The translations under genes were made by a program, and so were the position numbers. From the NCBI GenBank assembly GCA_030431525.1, contig JAUIJC010000043.1:1-33571 (forward strand): 33,571 nt of DNA. The letters run 5' to 3'. Below, piece by piece: positions 16,608 to 24,933 of the stretch (positions within the stretch are counted from its first letter, which is position 1; each line of letters opens with the position of its first letter). Origin of the DNA: Bacteroidia bacterium. GTDB taxonomy: Bacteria > Bacteroidota > Bacteroidia > Cytophagales > JAAEPT01. Below the pieces are notes generated by a model. The model did no database searches, was not told the DNA's origin, and was given only the letters and a program-made list of their open reading frames with translations.

Positions 16608-17999
16608 ATGAAGAAAGTTATAGCTGTGGTATTGGTAGCATTGGCAAGTTTGGTAGTGTTCTTTGGCACTGGCAGTTTTTCCAATCCAGAGGACGTGATG
16701 GACGCTGTGGTGGCACAGAGCCGTCTATCTGAAGCTCAGCGCGACAGCATCGCCCAGATGTTCGAGCAGGAAACCATCGAAGACCTTGACAAATACCTTG
16801 AGAATGCGGAACGCAACCATCGTTTTCATGGTGGGGTGCTGGTAGGCAAGTCAGGCAGGGTCATTTTCGAAAAGGCATACGGCTCCGCTAATCCTGCGGA
16901 TAAGGATACCTTGGAAGTGGATGACGTCTTTCAGTTGGCATCAGTGAGTAAGCAGTTTACTTCCGTGGCCATCATGATGCTTAAGGAGCAGGGGAAAATC
17001 AACTTTGATGACAGCTTGAGGACTCATATTCCTGAATTGCCAGACCTCTATGATGCGATTACCATTCGTCATTTGCTCAACCATACTTCGGGCTTGCCTG
17101 AATACTTTTACTTGTTGGAAGCTTTCCGAGAAGGTGAGGTTCCAGCGACCAATGACGACGTCATTAGGTTGATGTCCGAAAAGAAAATTTGGCCTGCTTT
17201 TAAGCCAGGAGTGCGCTTCAAATACCGCAATACCAACTATGCGCTGTTGGCCTCCATTGTGGAGCGATTGAGTGGAAAGTCTTTTTCCCAGTATGTTAAG
17301 GATGAAATGTTCACGCCATTGGGCATGAAGCATACATTTGTCTATAGCCATGCGGATGATACCACCGAGTATCCAGAGCACCTGGCAGGTTATCAACGTT
17401 GGAGAAGGACTTATTTGGAGATTCCACAAAGGCGCCATGACGGCGTGGTGGGCGACAAGAATGTCTATTCCAATTTGAAGGACTTGCTCATTTGGGACTG
17501 GGCGCTACAGACCAATCAGTTGGTTTCCGCGACAACCATGAAAGAGGCGACTACACCTGCCAAATTGAAAAATGGCAATATGGCGCCGTACGGTTTTGGT
17601 TTCCGCTTCCATCGTGACGGAAGGAAGATTGACACCGATGTCATTTACCACCCAGGACTTTGGAATGGTTTCCGTACCAATTTGACCCACTTCAAGAAGG
17701 ACTCCATCACGGTTGTGGTCTTGACGCACACTCAGAACCGCGCTAAAGGCATTATCACCAAAAGGGTGGAGGAAATAGCTTCTGAGGAAGGAGGATTGGA
17801 TAGAGGCTGTGTGTTGGCCTTCAAAGTGATTGACGGAGGGAAGCTTTCCCGCAAGGAAAAGAAAACCGTAGCCAAATGTGAGGACGAATGGCTGGAAACT
17901 ATCGGTTTCCTACATCGCTATGGATTAAACATTGAGGCCGACCGAATGCTCAAAGCTTATTCTCCAGACCAGCATAAGATTGTGGCAAGCAATCCTTGA
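16608..17999 (+). CDS. Serine hydrolase, beta-lactamase class C / penicillin-binding-protein-like family
   Basis: The 463-residue protein opens with a basic pair and a hydrophobic stretch (KKVIAVVLVALASLVVFFG), a signal peptide or N-terminal anchor, so it works outside the cytoplasm. The class C beta-lactamase-like domain (about residues 60-380) has the S-V-S-K active site (Ser112, Lys115), a Y-R-N motif (206-208) in place of Y-x-N, and H-P-G (348-350) where KTG or HxG is expected. HLLNHTSGLPEYF is also typical. Members act as esterases, D-amino-peptidases, DD-peptidases or unknown hydrolases, and resistance to beta-lactams should not be assumed. A purine-rich stretch (GGGAAGG) precedes the ATG. 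The next gene begins 14 bases after the stop, so the two are probably co-transcribed. Confidence 0.9.
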   Translation: MKKVIAVVLVALASLVVFFGTGSFSNPEDVMDAVVAQSRLSEAQRDSIAQMFEQETIEDLDKYLENAERNHRFHGGVLVGKSGRVIFEKAYGSANPADKDTLEVDDVFQLASVSKQFTSVAIMMLKEQGKINFDDSLRTHIPELPDLYDAITIRHLLNHTSGLPEYFYLLEAFREGEVPATNDDVIRLMSEKKIWPAFKPGVRFKYRNTNYALLASIVERLSGKSFSQYVKDEMFTPLGMKHTFVYSHADDTTEYPEHLAGYQRWRRTYLEIPQRRHDGVVGDKNVYSNLKDLLIWDWALQTNQLVSATTMKEATTPAKLKNGNMAPYGFGFRFHRDGRKIDTDVIYHPGLWNGFRTNLTHFKKDSITVVVLTHTQNRAKGIITKRVEEIASEEGGLDRGCVLAFKVIDGGKLSRKEKKTVAKCEDEWLETIGFLHRYGLNIEADRMLKAYSPDQHKIVASNP

Positions 18000-18013
18000 T
18001 GGTTCGCTAAACA

Positions 18014-18553
18014 ATGAAACACCTTTACTTTTTGGCCATTGTGCCCACAGAACCGCTTCTGTCTTCTCTTCAAGAGGAGAAGGAGCGGTTCTCTGCTTTA
18101 TACCATACATCCCATGCGTTGAAATCCCCGCCTCATATTACTCTTTACAAGCCTTTTCGGTGGGAGGATGAGCAAGCGTTGATATCTAAATTGGAGGAAG
18201 CGGTAAAGGATATGCCTTCGTTTGCCTTGAACTTGAAGGATTACGGCGCTTTTGCACCAAGGGTCATTTTTGTAGATGTGGAGGGTTCCGAAAAGTTGGG
18301 TATGCTCAAAAATGCCGTGGAGGAAACCATGGCTGATGCATTGCAGGTAGAAAAAGAACATCGTCCATTCGCCCCACACTTGACTTTGGCCCATAAAGAC
18401 CTGTCTCCTCAAAATTTTAAAAAGGCTTGGCACGAGCTCAAAGAAAAACCCTTCCAAGCTTCGTTTGAGGTAGAAGGGTTCTGGTTACTGAAGCACAACG
18501 GAAGAAAATGGGAGATGGATCGGTTTATTAATCTTTCTTCTTTTTCACATTAA
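18014..18553 (+). CDS. 2H phosphoesterase, 2'-5' RNA ligase (LigT-like) family protein
   Basis: The 179-residue protein has the two H-x-T motifs that define the 2H phosphoesterases: H41-I-T43 (in PPHITLYKPF) and H122-L-T124 (in FAPHLTLAHK), placed in the two halves of the fold as expected. Family members hydrolyse 2',3'-cyclic phosphates or join RNA ends with 2'-5' linkage in vitro; the cellular substrate is usually unknown, and so it is here. It is 14 bases downstream of the serine hydrolase gene, so probably in one operon. Its last 26 bases overlap the end of the convergent DUF4421 gene, and no terminator lies between them. Confidence 0.88.
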   Translation: MKHLYFLAIVPTEPLLSSLQEEKERFSALYHTSHALKSPPHITLYKPFRWEDEQALISKLEEAVKDMPSFALNLKDYGAFAPRVIFVDVEGSEKLGMLKNAVEETMADALQVEKEHRPFAPHLTLAHKDLSPQNFKKAWHELKEKPFQASFEVEGFWLLKHNGRKWEMDRFINLSSFSH

Positions 18554-19643
18554 ACCGATACCCAATAAAGGTTTTAAACTTCCCTAATCCGTATCTAAGG
18601 TGTTGGTTTTCGGGAATGAAAAAATAAAGGCGCTCGGAGGTGAGTTGCATCCCACAGAAAAAGCGGTCTCCATTGTATCCAATCGAATTGATGGACTGGA
18701 TGCGAAGGGCTGGCCGAATATAGGAGAAGGTTCGGAACTCTGGATCTTCTGTTTTTAACGTTCCTCCAGACAAAGCTACTCCAGGAAGAAGGGAGAGGCT
18801 AAGGTAGAAATGCTTCTTATAGACAAAAGTATAGGCGTAGCCCGATGAAACTCCCAATGAGAGAATTTGATAGTCTGTCAATTGTAGGTTTTCGTTGAAC
18901 TTCCCTCTTAGGTTGGGTGGAATGAGGTTGGAATCTGCTTGGGCGGAGTTCATCGTAAAGAAGGGAGCAAGCATGATGGACCCCTGACTTTTTAGTTGAA
19001 TGCGGTCCATCATCTGAACAGCACGCAACGAAAACCTCTCCTTGTTAAAAGCGTAGAGGGCTTGAATCTCCAAGAAAATGGTGACAAAATCTCGTCGTTG
19101 AGGCAGAGGACTGGAAGGTGTTGGGCCTGGAAACACCTTGCTTCGTTCATTTTGGTAGTAACCACGGTAAATCTGGAGGTCAGCGCTCAAGGTGCCAATG
19201 TTGAGGTACAAACTCCCCTGAAAATCCAGACGATTGGTTTGTCCATAATACCTATCATCCTGACTCAGAAAAGTCGGTTCAACGGAAACATCCAAGCCCG
19301 CCATTTTATAAGTAAAGCCCAAACCAATGCCGTAGGAGATGTTTGGCAGGTAGGTGACGTTGGATGATGATGGCCGATGATTGAGCTGTTGGTGGGTATA
19401 TTTTAGAATCGCATAGGTCTTCAAGGACAGCAAATGCTGATAAGAGCCCACATAATTTGTGTCATAGTCTCCAGTGTGTTTTACGGTCGGTGTGGGTTCA
19501 TATTGAGCAAGCCCTAATTGGCTCGCCAAAAGAAATCCCAACAGTAAAACGAACCGAAGTAATTTTTCGCCGAAAAGCCCCCAACATGGTGCCGTTTGTC
19601 CTCGTAAGGTCAAAGTATGTGGAAAAGCTTTTCGTTGAGTCAT
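18528..19643 (-). CDS. DUF4421 family outer-membrane protein
   Basis: A hydrophobic signal segment (LLRFVLLLGFLLASQLGLAQ) is followed by about 330 residues rich in alternating beta strands. They match my recollection of DUF4421: YLPNISYGIGLGFTYKMAGLDVSV, GQTNRLDFQGSLYLN, then QGSIMLAPFFTMNSAQADSNLIP, and an end like FIGYRFNVKKKKD. Such proteins are found in Bacteroidota and are predicted outer-membrane barrels of unknown role. The frame extends to 19703, but the first good start is the ATG at 19641-19643; a TTG at 19613 is also possible. The gene overlaps its convergent neighbour by 26 bp and, with the ATG start, its divergent neighbour by 27 bp. Function unknown. Confidence 0.82.
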   Translation of the reverse strand: MTQRKAFPHTLTLRGQTAPCWGLFGEKLLRFVLLLGFLLASQLGLAQYEPTPTVKHTGDYDTNYVGSYQHLLSLKTYAILKYTHQQLNHRPSSSNVTYLPNISYGIGLGFTYKMAGLDVSVEPTFLSQDDRYYGQTNRLDFQGSLYLNIGTLSADLQIYRGYYQNERSKVFPGPTPSSPLPQRRDFVTIFLEIQALYAFNKERFSLRAVQMMDRIQLKSQGSIMLAPFFTMNSAQADSNLIPPNLRGKFNENLQLTDYQILSLGVSSGYAYTFVYKKHFYLSLSLLPGVALSGGTLKTEDPEFRTFSYIRPALRIQSINSIGYNGDRFFCGMQLTSERLYFFIPENQHLRYGLGKFKTFIGYRFNVKKKKD

Positions 19644-21479
19644 TGTAAAAACTGTCTGTGGGTGCTGATGAACGCCTTGCTCGTGTTCACGGCCTATGCA
19701 CAACCATCTTATACGGCAAATGATCAGGTGAAGGCTTACGACGAGCCCTTTCTCTACGGTTCAAACATGGGCTATTTCTCGGGTTGGACGGATGAGCAAT
19801 TAGCCGAAATATTGGCGGGAAAACCCTCTGAAGGAATTGATGGGGTGGGAGTTCATACGCTTCGTCCGACATTGCCTGAGGACTTTTTGGAGCAATGGGG
19901 CTATAACATTCGTGTTGACGCCTTCAACTATTACATGAGTCTGGGGATTAAGGAAAACACGGTGTTTTTGGAAGGGCCTTCAGAGGCGCATCGTTCCACC
20001 GAAAATCACTGTGCCCAAGCGCAATCCAAATTATTCAAAAACCTCTATGAACCCATTTGGGATGGAGGCCTGAACGGCACGCCATATAATGATCAGAACT
20101 ACTTTGCCAGCTACGTTTACAAAACGGTGTCGCAGTACAAGGGAAAAGTCCGTTTTTGGGAAATTTGGAACGAGCCAGATTTCACCAATAGTTCCTTTGG
20201 CTGGCAAGGCCCAGAGGTGGGAGATAGCTGGTGGAATAAGGATCCAGCGCCCTGTGATTTGCCGAATACTTATGCGCCCATCCAATATTACATTCGTCAG
20301 CTTCGCATTGCCTACGAAGTAATAAAAACCGTTGATGAGGATTCCTATATAGCGGTTGGAGGTCTTGGTTATGCCAGTTTTTTGGATGCCATTCTTCGGA
20401 ATACCGACAATCCCGATGGTGGAAAAGTGACCAATGCTTATCCACAAAAAGGAGGAGCTTATTTTGATGTGATGAGCTTCCACGCTTATCCACAATTCGA
20501 GCAATCGGTGAAGCTAAAACGAAATTCTGACCAAGCCGTGCAGGGTACGCTGGACATCATGCAACGATTTCAGGATGTCCTTGAGAACCGTGGCTATGAT
20601 GGAAATACCTATCCCAAAAAAGTTTGGTTGCTGACCGAAACGAATATTCCGCGCAAAGCTTTTGGCGATGATATTGGCGGATTGGAAGTTCAGAAAAACT
20701 ACCTCATGAAAATGATGGTGAAGGCGCAGGAAGCAGGAATTGCCCAAGTGTATTCCTATTCCCTCGCCGATGTGGGCGATTATGCCTCAGCGGTGTCTGG
20801 CTTTCAGTTGATGGGGCTTTATGAAAACATTTCGAACAAAGGCCCTTCCCAGATTCAGGCGACGGGAGGAGGGATGGCCAATAGGTCTTTGTGGATGGTG
20901 CTGGAAGGTGCCCGTTTCCAACAGGAAAGGACATTCACCTTGGCTCTGCCCAATGGGGTGGAAGGATTGACTTTTTTAACCAAGGACGGCCATTATGCCT
21001 ATGTCCTTTGGGCAAAAACTCAGCAGGATAGAAGTGAGTCCGCTTCGGGGAGCTACACCTTTCCTGCGTCCATGAATGTGGGCCAATTGGACCTTTATCG
21101 TTGGGATTTCTCCCAGAATCTATCCGTGGAAAAAACTTCAGGAACTGACATTCCCTTGTCAGGAAGCCCCATTATTTTAGTGGAAAATGAGATTCAAAGT
21201 CTTAGCCTTGAAACCAAGGAGCAAATCAAAGTTTATGCAGTTCCAAACCCAAGTGCGCAACGTACGGAGGTAAACTTCACTTTGACGACTTCGGATTATT
21301 GTTCGCTTCAGATTCGGGATGCCCAAGGAAATCTGGTGCGAGAGGTTTTGGAGGATGAGTTTATGAACCAAGGCCACCACAAGCTGTCCGTGGATATTTC
21401 AGACTTAACAAAAGGGGTGTATTTGATTCGGCTGGTGACAGGTGAAAAAATGGTGGTGAGCTATTTGGTGGTGCAGTAG
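19617..21479 (+). CDS. Secreted glycoside hydrolase-like protein (clan GH-A type) with T9SS type A C-terminal domain
   Basis: The 620-residue protein starts with a signal peptide ending in VFTAYAQ. The catalytic region looks like a (beta/alpha)8 glycosidase of clan GH-A: FWEIWNEPD places the likely acid/base at Glu186 after a beta strand, and VWLLTETNIP places the likely nucleophile at Glu341. MSFHAYP between them is also common in GH39- and GH5-like enzymes. I cannot assign a CAZy family or substrate. After a beta-rich linker, residues about 535-620 form a T9SS type A sorting domain (VYAVPNPS, LQIRDAQGNLVREV, LSVDISDLTKGVYLIRLVTG), so the protein is probably secreted across the outer membrane. 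Its 5' end faces and overlaps the DUF4421 gene. ATG at 19668 is a second possible start but would shorten the signal peptide. Confidence 0.85.
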   Translation: MWKSFSLSHCKNCLWVLMNALLVFTAYAQPSYTANDQVKAYDEPFLYGSNMGYFSGWTDEQLAEILAGKPSEGIDGVGVHTLRPTLPEDFLEQWGYNIRVDAFNYYMSLGIKENTVFLEGPSEAHRSTENHCAQAQSKLFKNLYEPIWDGGLNGTPYNDQNYFASYVYKTVSQYKGKVRFWEIWNEPDFTNSSFGWQGPEVGDSWWNKDPAPCDLPNTYAPIQYYIRQLRIAYEVIKTVDEDSYIAVGGLGYASFLDAILRNTDNPDGGKVTNAYPQKGGAYFDVMSFHAYPQFEQSVKLKRNSDQAVQGTLDIMQRFQDVLENRGYDGNTYPKKVWLLTETNIPRKAFGDDIGGLEVQKNYLMKMMVKAQEAGIAQVYSYSLADVGDYASAVSGFQLMGLYENISNKGPSQIQATGGGMANRSLWMVLEGARFQQERTFTLALPNGVEGLTFLTKDGHYAYVLWAKTQQDRSESASGSYTFPASMNVGQLDLYRWDFSQNLSVEKTSGTDIPLSGSPIILVENEIQSLSLETKEQIKVYAVPNPSAQRTEVNFTLTTSDYCSLQIRDAQGNLVREVLEDEFMNQGHHKLSVDISDLTKGVYLIRLVTGEKMVVSYLVVQ

Positions 21480-21511
21480 GGGCGGACCTATGTGTCCGCC
21501 CATGGTGTTTT
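21480..21511 (+). terminator. Terminator of the glycoside hydrolase gene
   Basis: GGGCGGAC (21480-21487) pairs with GTCCGCCC (21494-21501) around a 6-nt loop, immediately after the stop codon. The sequence then runs ATGGTGTTTT up to the first base of the insertion sequence, so the IS may have inserted at the T tract. Confidence 0.7.
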
Positions 21512-21556
21512 GAGGCTGTCTCAAATCTACCCTGAGACAGCCTCTTCTTTTTTTAT
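21512..21556 (+). terminator. Inward-facing terminator at left IS end
   Basis: GAGGCTGTCTCA (21512-21523) and TGAGACAGCCTC (21533-21544) form a perfect 12-bp hairpin followed by TTCTTTTTTTAT. Read on the plus strand it would stop transcripts entering the IS from the left. The left arm is also the terminal inverted repeat. Confidence 0.8.
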
Positions 21557-21603
21557 ATCTCTTGGCTAACCTAAAGATTTATCTGTCTTGATTTCCTCTG
21601 TTG

Positions 21604-23214
21604 TCAGGCGCCAAGCTGATATTGGATGTAAGGCTTGTTTTGTACTTCTGAAAGGAAGTTTTTAAGCCCCAACCTAGCCCACTTATCCAAGTTGTGTGCA
21701 ATGGCCAACAAGCCAATTTCGATTGAGACCTTTTTCAGTCCTCTGAGGAAAAATCTTCTGAAGCCCTTGTTGCCCTTCAAATTTCCAAAGACGGCCTCGA
21801 TGTCCGCCGGACGTTTTTTTCTCCTTTTTACTCCCTCCTCACTTAGGAGTTTTTTACGGGCAACTTGCTTTAGCCTGTTTAGATTGTGATTCACTTCGAT
21901 TACCCTGTTGCCTTGTTGGTTGTGGCAGACAGCCCTGATAGGGCAACCGTGACAGTTTTTGGCTTTATAGCGGGAGATTGTCTGTTTAAAACCTGTTGAG
22001 GTTTCTCTCTGGTAGTCGCCTAAATGCCTCATCTCTTGTCCCATCGGACAGTAAAGGCAGTTTTTATCGGCGTTGAAATGAAGCTTGCCCGAGTCCCTAA
22101 GGTTGTCTTTCCTGGAGGATGCCTGTTTCTGCTCCTTGTGGAAATAATTGTATTTGACAAAGGCTTGGATGCCGTCCTTCTCCAATCTTGTGTAGTTCTC
22201 CTCGGAACCATAGCCCGCATCGGCGGTGATTGTTTTAGGAAAGATGCCGTGGGCCTCCCGGAAGCTGTCCAGATGATGGGGAAGTGTAGTGGTGTCAGTC
22301 GTTTTCTGGTAGAGGTCGTAGTTGGTGATAAACTGGTCCTTGGAGGTCATCTGCACATTATAGCCAGGTTTGAGCTGGCCGTTTTGCATGTGGTCGTCCT
22401 TCATGCGCATGAAAGTGGCGTCGTTGTCAGTTTTCGAGAAGCTGTTGCGCTCACCAAGGATCTCCTCTTTCTGTTGGTACTCCTCCAGCTTGTCAGGCCA
22501 GTTTTTCTTGGCGTAGGTGACTTTTTGCCTGACTTTCTTGTCCGTGGTGTCCTTGTTCTGTGCCTTGAGGTTTTTGTCGATTTTGTTAATCGTCTTGCGG
22601 ACCTCCTCTGGGTCAAGCGTGGAGAAATCTGCCGGACGATCCTGGGCCATCTCCTCCTTACAGACGGATTCGGCGTAGTCCCATAGCTCTTCGAGTTGCT
22701 CGTAGATCCGCTCCTTGTTGCGCTTTACTGCTTTGCCCCAAACGAAGGTGTAGCGGTTGGCGTTCGCCTCGATCTTCGTGCCGTCGACATAAGCGTCTTT
22801 CAGGCCCACATGCCCCGATTCGACAAGAAGTACGACCACTTCCGAAAAGATCGTCTTGACTAGGTCCTTGAGTCGCTCGCCACGGAAACGGTTGATGGTG
22901 TTGTGGTCGGGGGTGCTCATGCCAGCCAACCACATGAAATGGATGTTTTCTTGAAGGGCCGCTTCAATCTTACGACTTGAGTAGATGTTCCTCAAATAGG
23001 CGTAAACCAAGACCTTGAGCATCATACGGGGATGGAAGCTCGACGTACCACCTCCCTTGTAGCGTTCTAAAATCGGCTTGAGGTTGATTTGGTCGATTAC
23101 GCGGTTCACCACTCGAACAGGGTGGTGCTCGTCAATCAGATCGGACAGGTTCGGTGGAAACAAAACTGTTTGTCCTGGTTCATATTGCTTAAAAGTCTTC
23201 TTGGAATGGGCCAT
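21604..23214 (-). CDS. IS1182 family transposase
   Basis: This DDE-type transposase catalyses movement of the surrounding IS. From the ATG at 23212-23214 it is 536 residues; an in-frame TTG at 23259 lies in the terminal hairpin and is unlikely to be the start. The N-terminal DUF772-like domain (PGQTVLFPPNLSDLIDEHHPV, MMLKVLVYAYLRNIYSSRKIE, DHNTINRFR) precedes the catalytic core. Catalytic acids are likely the Asp of YVDGTKIEA, the Asp of ITADAGYGSEEN and the Glu of RPADIEAVFGNLK. A cysteine cluster (CLYCPMG, CHGCPIRAVCH) may bind zinc. No frameshift or internal stop is present, so the enzyme could be active. Its reading frame lies inside two inward-facing terminators. Confidence 0.95.
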   Translation of the reverse strand: MAHSKKTFKQYEPGQTVLFPPNLSDLIDEHHPVRVVNRVIDQINLKPILERYKGGGTSSFHPRMMLKVLVYAYLRNIYSSRKIEAALQENIHFMWLAGMSTPDHNTINRFRGERLKDLVKTIFSEVVVLLVESGHVGLKDAYVDGTKIEANANRYTFVWGKAVKRNKERIYEQLEELWDYAESVCKEEMAQDRPADFSTLDPEEVRKTINKIDKNLKAQNKDTTDKKVRQKVTYAKKNWPDKLEEYQQKEEILGERNSFSKTDNDATFMRMKDDHMQNGQLKPGYNVQMTSKDQFITNYDLYQKTTDTTTLPHHLDSFREAHGIFPKTITADAGYGSEENYTRLEKDGIQAFVKYNYFHKEQKQASSRKDNLRDSGKLHFNADKNCLYCPMGQEMRHLGDYQRETSTGFKQTISRYKAKNCHGCPIRAVCHNQQGNRVIEVNHNLNRLKQVARKKLLSEEGVKRRKKRPADIEAVFGNLKGNKGFRRFFLRGLKKVSIEIGLLAIAHNLDKWARLGLKNFLSEVQNKPYIQYQLGA

Positions 23215-23229
23215 CCTCAAAGCTAACAA

Positions 23230-23275
23230 TCTGATAAAAATGAAAAGAGGCTGACTCAACTTTTGAGACAGCCTC
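23230..23275 (-). terminator. Inward-facing terminator at right IS end
   Basis: On the minus strand, 23275-23264 (GAGGCTGTCTCA) pairs with 23258-23247 with one mismatch around a 5-nt loop. TTTTCATTTTTATC follows. It would stop transcripts entering the IS from the helical-protein gene, and mirrors the left end. Confidence 0.72.
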
Positions 23276-23289
23276 CTACAACGGAAATC

Positions 23290-24822
23290 TTAAACCGCCT
23301 GAAGAGCATTCACCTCATCCACCAACAACTCATAATAAGGCTTGTTATACATCTTGGCTTTGAGCCAACAATAGAACGTCATGGCCTGAAGGTCCTCGGC
23401 CTCCCAGTATTCCATGGAGCCTTCCACCAACTTGATGAACTCATCCGTGTGAGCGATGTGTGGTCTGTTGTTCAATCGCTTGATGATGGAAAGGAAGGTT
23501 TTGATACGTTTGTAAAGAGGGCGCTCAAACAGGTTTTTATACGTCCTTTCTAAGGAACGGATGCGGGTTTCTACCACATCTGGATTACCGAGTTCAAAAT
23601 GGTTGAGGATTTCCAACAACTGTTTCTTCATCAGCCATTCCTTGCCCATCAGCTTCGCATAATGAGCGTCGGATTCATCGAGCTTCATGCCGTTCACCAA
23701 GGCTTTTTCATATTCATGGCGATAGAAATAGTTGATGCTCAGGTGGACGTAAGTGTTGTAGAGGTCGGGTTTGTTCAAGAACGCCTCTTTTTGTTCCAAG
23801 GACTTTTCAAGTAATTCCACGCATTCATCAACCTTGCCCAAATAGGATTTAATCACAGCCATTAAGAGATTCCATTTCTGGTAATACTCCTTGTAATAGC
23901 GTTTTCCATGCGCCTGAAGAGCATCCCAAAGCAGGTTTGCAAAGGTTTCCGCATCCTTGAATTTACGTGAACGGAAAAGGGTGTGCGCCATGATATAGAG
24001 CAGACGCACCTTAAGGTGATGGTTGTAGGCGTTGAAGCGATTGTCTTCCTCCAATTTTCGGTACACCTCCAAGATGTAGGGCAGGAAGCTGTGGAAATCC
24101 TTACGGGCCAAGGCAACACTTCGTGAAATCTCAATGAGGTGAAACTGAAGTTTTAGGTCTTTTTCAACCTCCTCGGTAAGGTTATAGGCTTGCAGGGTTT
24201 CACGCACCAACTTATCCAAGTCCAGTTCCTTTCCTTGCTCCAAGGATTTGTTCAGTCGGTGACGGATAAGGTAATTCGCGGTTTTAGCATTTTCCTCTAC
24301 GGCCAACAGTCGTTGGCATTCCTGCTTTTTTTCAATCAATTCCTCAATGGGAACAGCCCGCTCGCTCAGGGAGTATTCGATGCCCAAACTGTAAAGTTTA
24401 TTGAGCAGGTGATGGTCATTGGCCTTCTGGCCCATTTCTTCCGTTTTTCGGAAAAAATGCCACGCTGATTCTTCACGCTTCTGCTGAAGTAAAAACTTGG
24501 TGAGTGAAAGTCCGCTGGCCAGTTTGGCGTCCATGGTAGGATCCTGACGCATCTGGCGAATGTGGATAAACTCATGAATTTCCTTGATGAGTCGCTTTCG
24601 GGTGGCATGGTAGGCATCCAAGTTTTTGATGCCTTCGGGATAAAGGAGACCAAGCAACTCCTCGCGAGTATATTCTGTTTCCTCGCGTAGAATCTCAAAA
24701 AGGTCGAGGTCTCGGCGTTCTTTCTTCTTGCGTTGGCGGTTAATAAAGGTTTTGAATTCCTTGATTTCCTCCTCTTGGAGGGCGTGTATCGATTCGCGCA
24801 AATGGTCCATAGAAAAAGCCAT
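23290..24822 (-). CDS. Uncharacterised all-helical protein, TPR-like
   Basis: I do not recognise a named family for this 510-residue protein. It has no signal peptide or membrane segment and is rich in Leu, Glu, Lys, Arg, Tyr and His. The N-terminus (LRESIHALQEEEIKEFKTFINRQ, then LFEILRE and a Lys/Arg-rich stretch to ~90) resembles a group of Bacteroidota hypothetical proteins that open with an 'E-x-x-x-F-x-x-F' helix and continue as helical repeats. The rest reads as successive antiparallel helices, some with TPR-like spacing (YNTYVHLSINYFYRHEYEKALVNGMKL). A cytoplasmic scaffold role would fit but is inference. The gene is followed after 14 bases by the IS, so any terminator of its own has been displaced. 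The glycosyltransferase gene lies downstream of its start on the map but upstream in transcription, 111 bp away. Confidence 0.85.
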   Translation of the reverse strand: MAFSMDHLRESIHALQEEEIKEFKTFINRQRKKKERRDLDLFEILREETEYTREELLGLLYPEGIKNLDAYHATRKRLIKEIHEFIHIRQMRQDPTMDAKLASGLSLTKFLLQQKREESAWHFFRKTEEMGQKANDHHLLNKLYSLGIEYSLSERAVPIEELIEKKQECQRLLAVEENAKTANYLIRHRLNKSLEQGKELDLDKLVRETLQAYNLTEEVEKDLKLQFHLIEISRSVALARKDFHSFLPYILEVYRKLEEDNRFNAYNHHLKVRLLYIMAHTLFRSRKFKDAETFANLLWDALQAHGKRYYKEYYQKWNLLMAVIKSYLGKVDECVELLEKSLEQKEAFLNKPDLYNTYVHLSINYFYRHEYEKALVNGMKLDESDAHYAKLMGKEWLMKKQLLEILNHFELGNPDVVETRIRSLERTYKNLFERPLYKRIKTFLSIIKRLNNRPHIAHTDEFIKLVEGSMEYWEAEDLQAMTFYCWLKAKMYNKPYYELLVDEVNALQAV

Positions 24823-24933
24823 TAAATGTTAATGTAGGAAAAAGTCAGCCTAAGCCGTTGGGAGTGTGAATCGATGGTTCCAAAAAACGAATGAGCGATG
24901 GTTTCCCCTAAAAAAGTAGATGATAAATGATCT

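Larger units (their letters stand above)
21512..23275 (-). mobile_element. IS1182-family insertion sequence, 1,764 bp, apparently intact
   Basis: The two ends share a perfect 14-bp terminal inverted repeat, GAGGCTGTCTCAAA at 21512-21525 and its complement at 23262-23275. Between them is a single full-length transposase gene on the minus strand. No target duplication is visible (GTTTT outside the left end, CTACA outside the right), which is common in this family. The element sits between the stop codons of convergent genes: 32 bases after the glycosidase stop and 14 bases from the stop of the helical-protein gene, so neither is disrupted. Confidence 0.88.

Noticed and set aside
22024-22686. 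220-codon plus-strand frame inside the IS
   Set aside because: It is antisense to the well-supported transposase; its hydrophobic Val/Leu-rich product mirrors the transposase's charged residues read in reverse.
21507-23280. Target-site duplication around the IS
   Set aside because: Flanking bases GTTTT (left) and CTACA (right) do not match in any length from 2 to 8.
23290-23300. IS insertion truncating the helical-protein gene
   Set aside because: The gene has its own stop 14 bases before the IS end and its terminal residues are not IS-derived.
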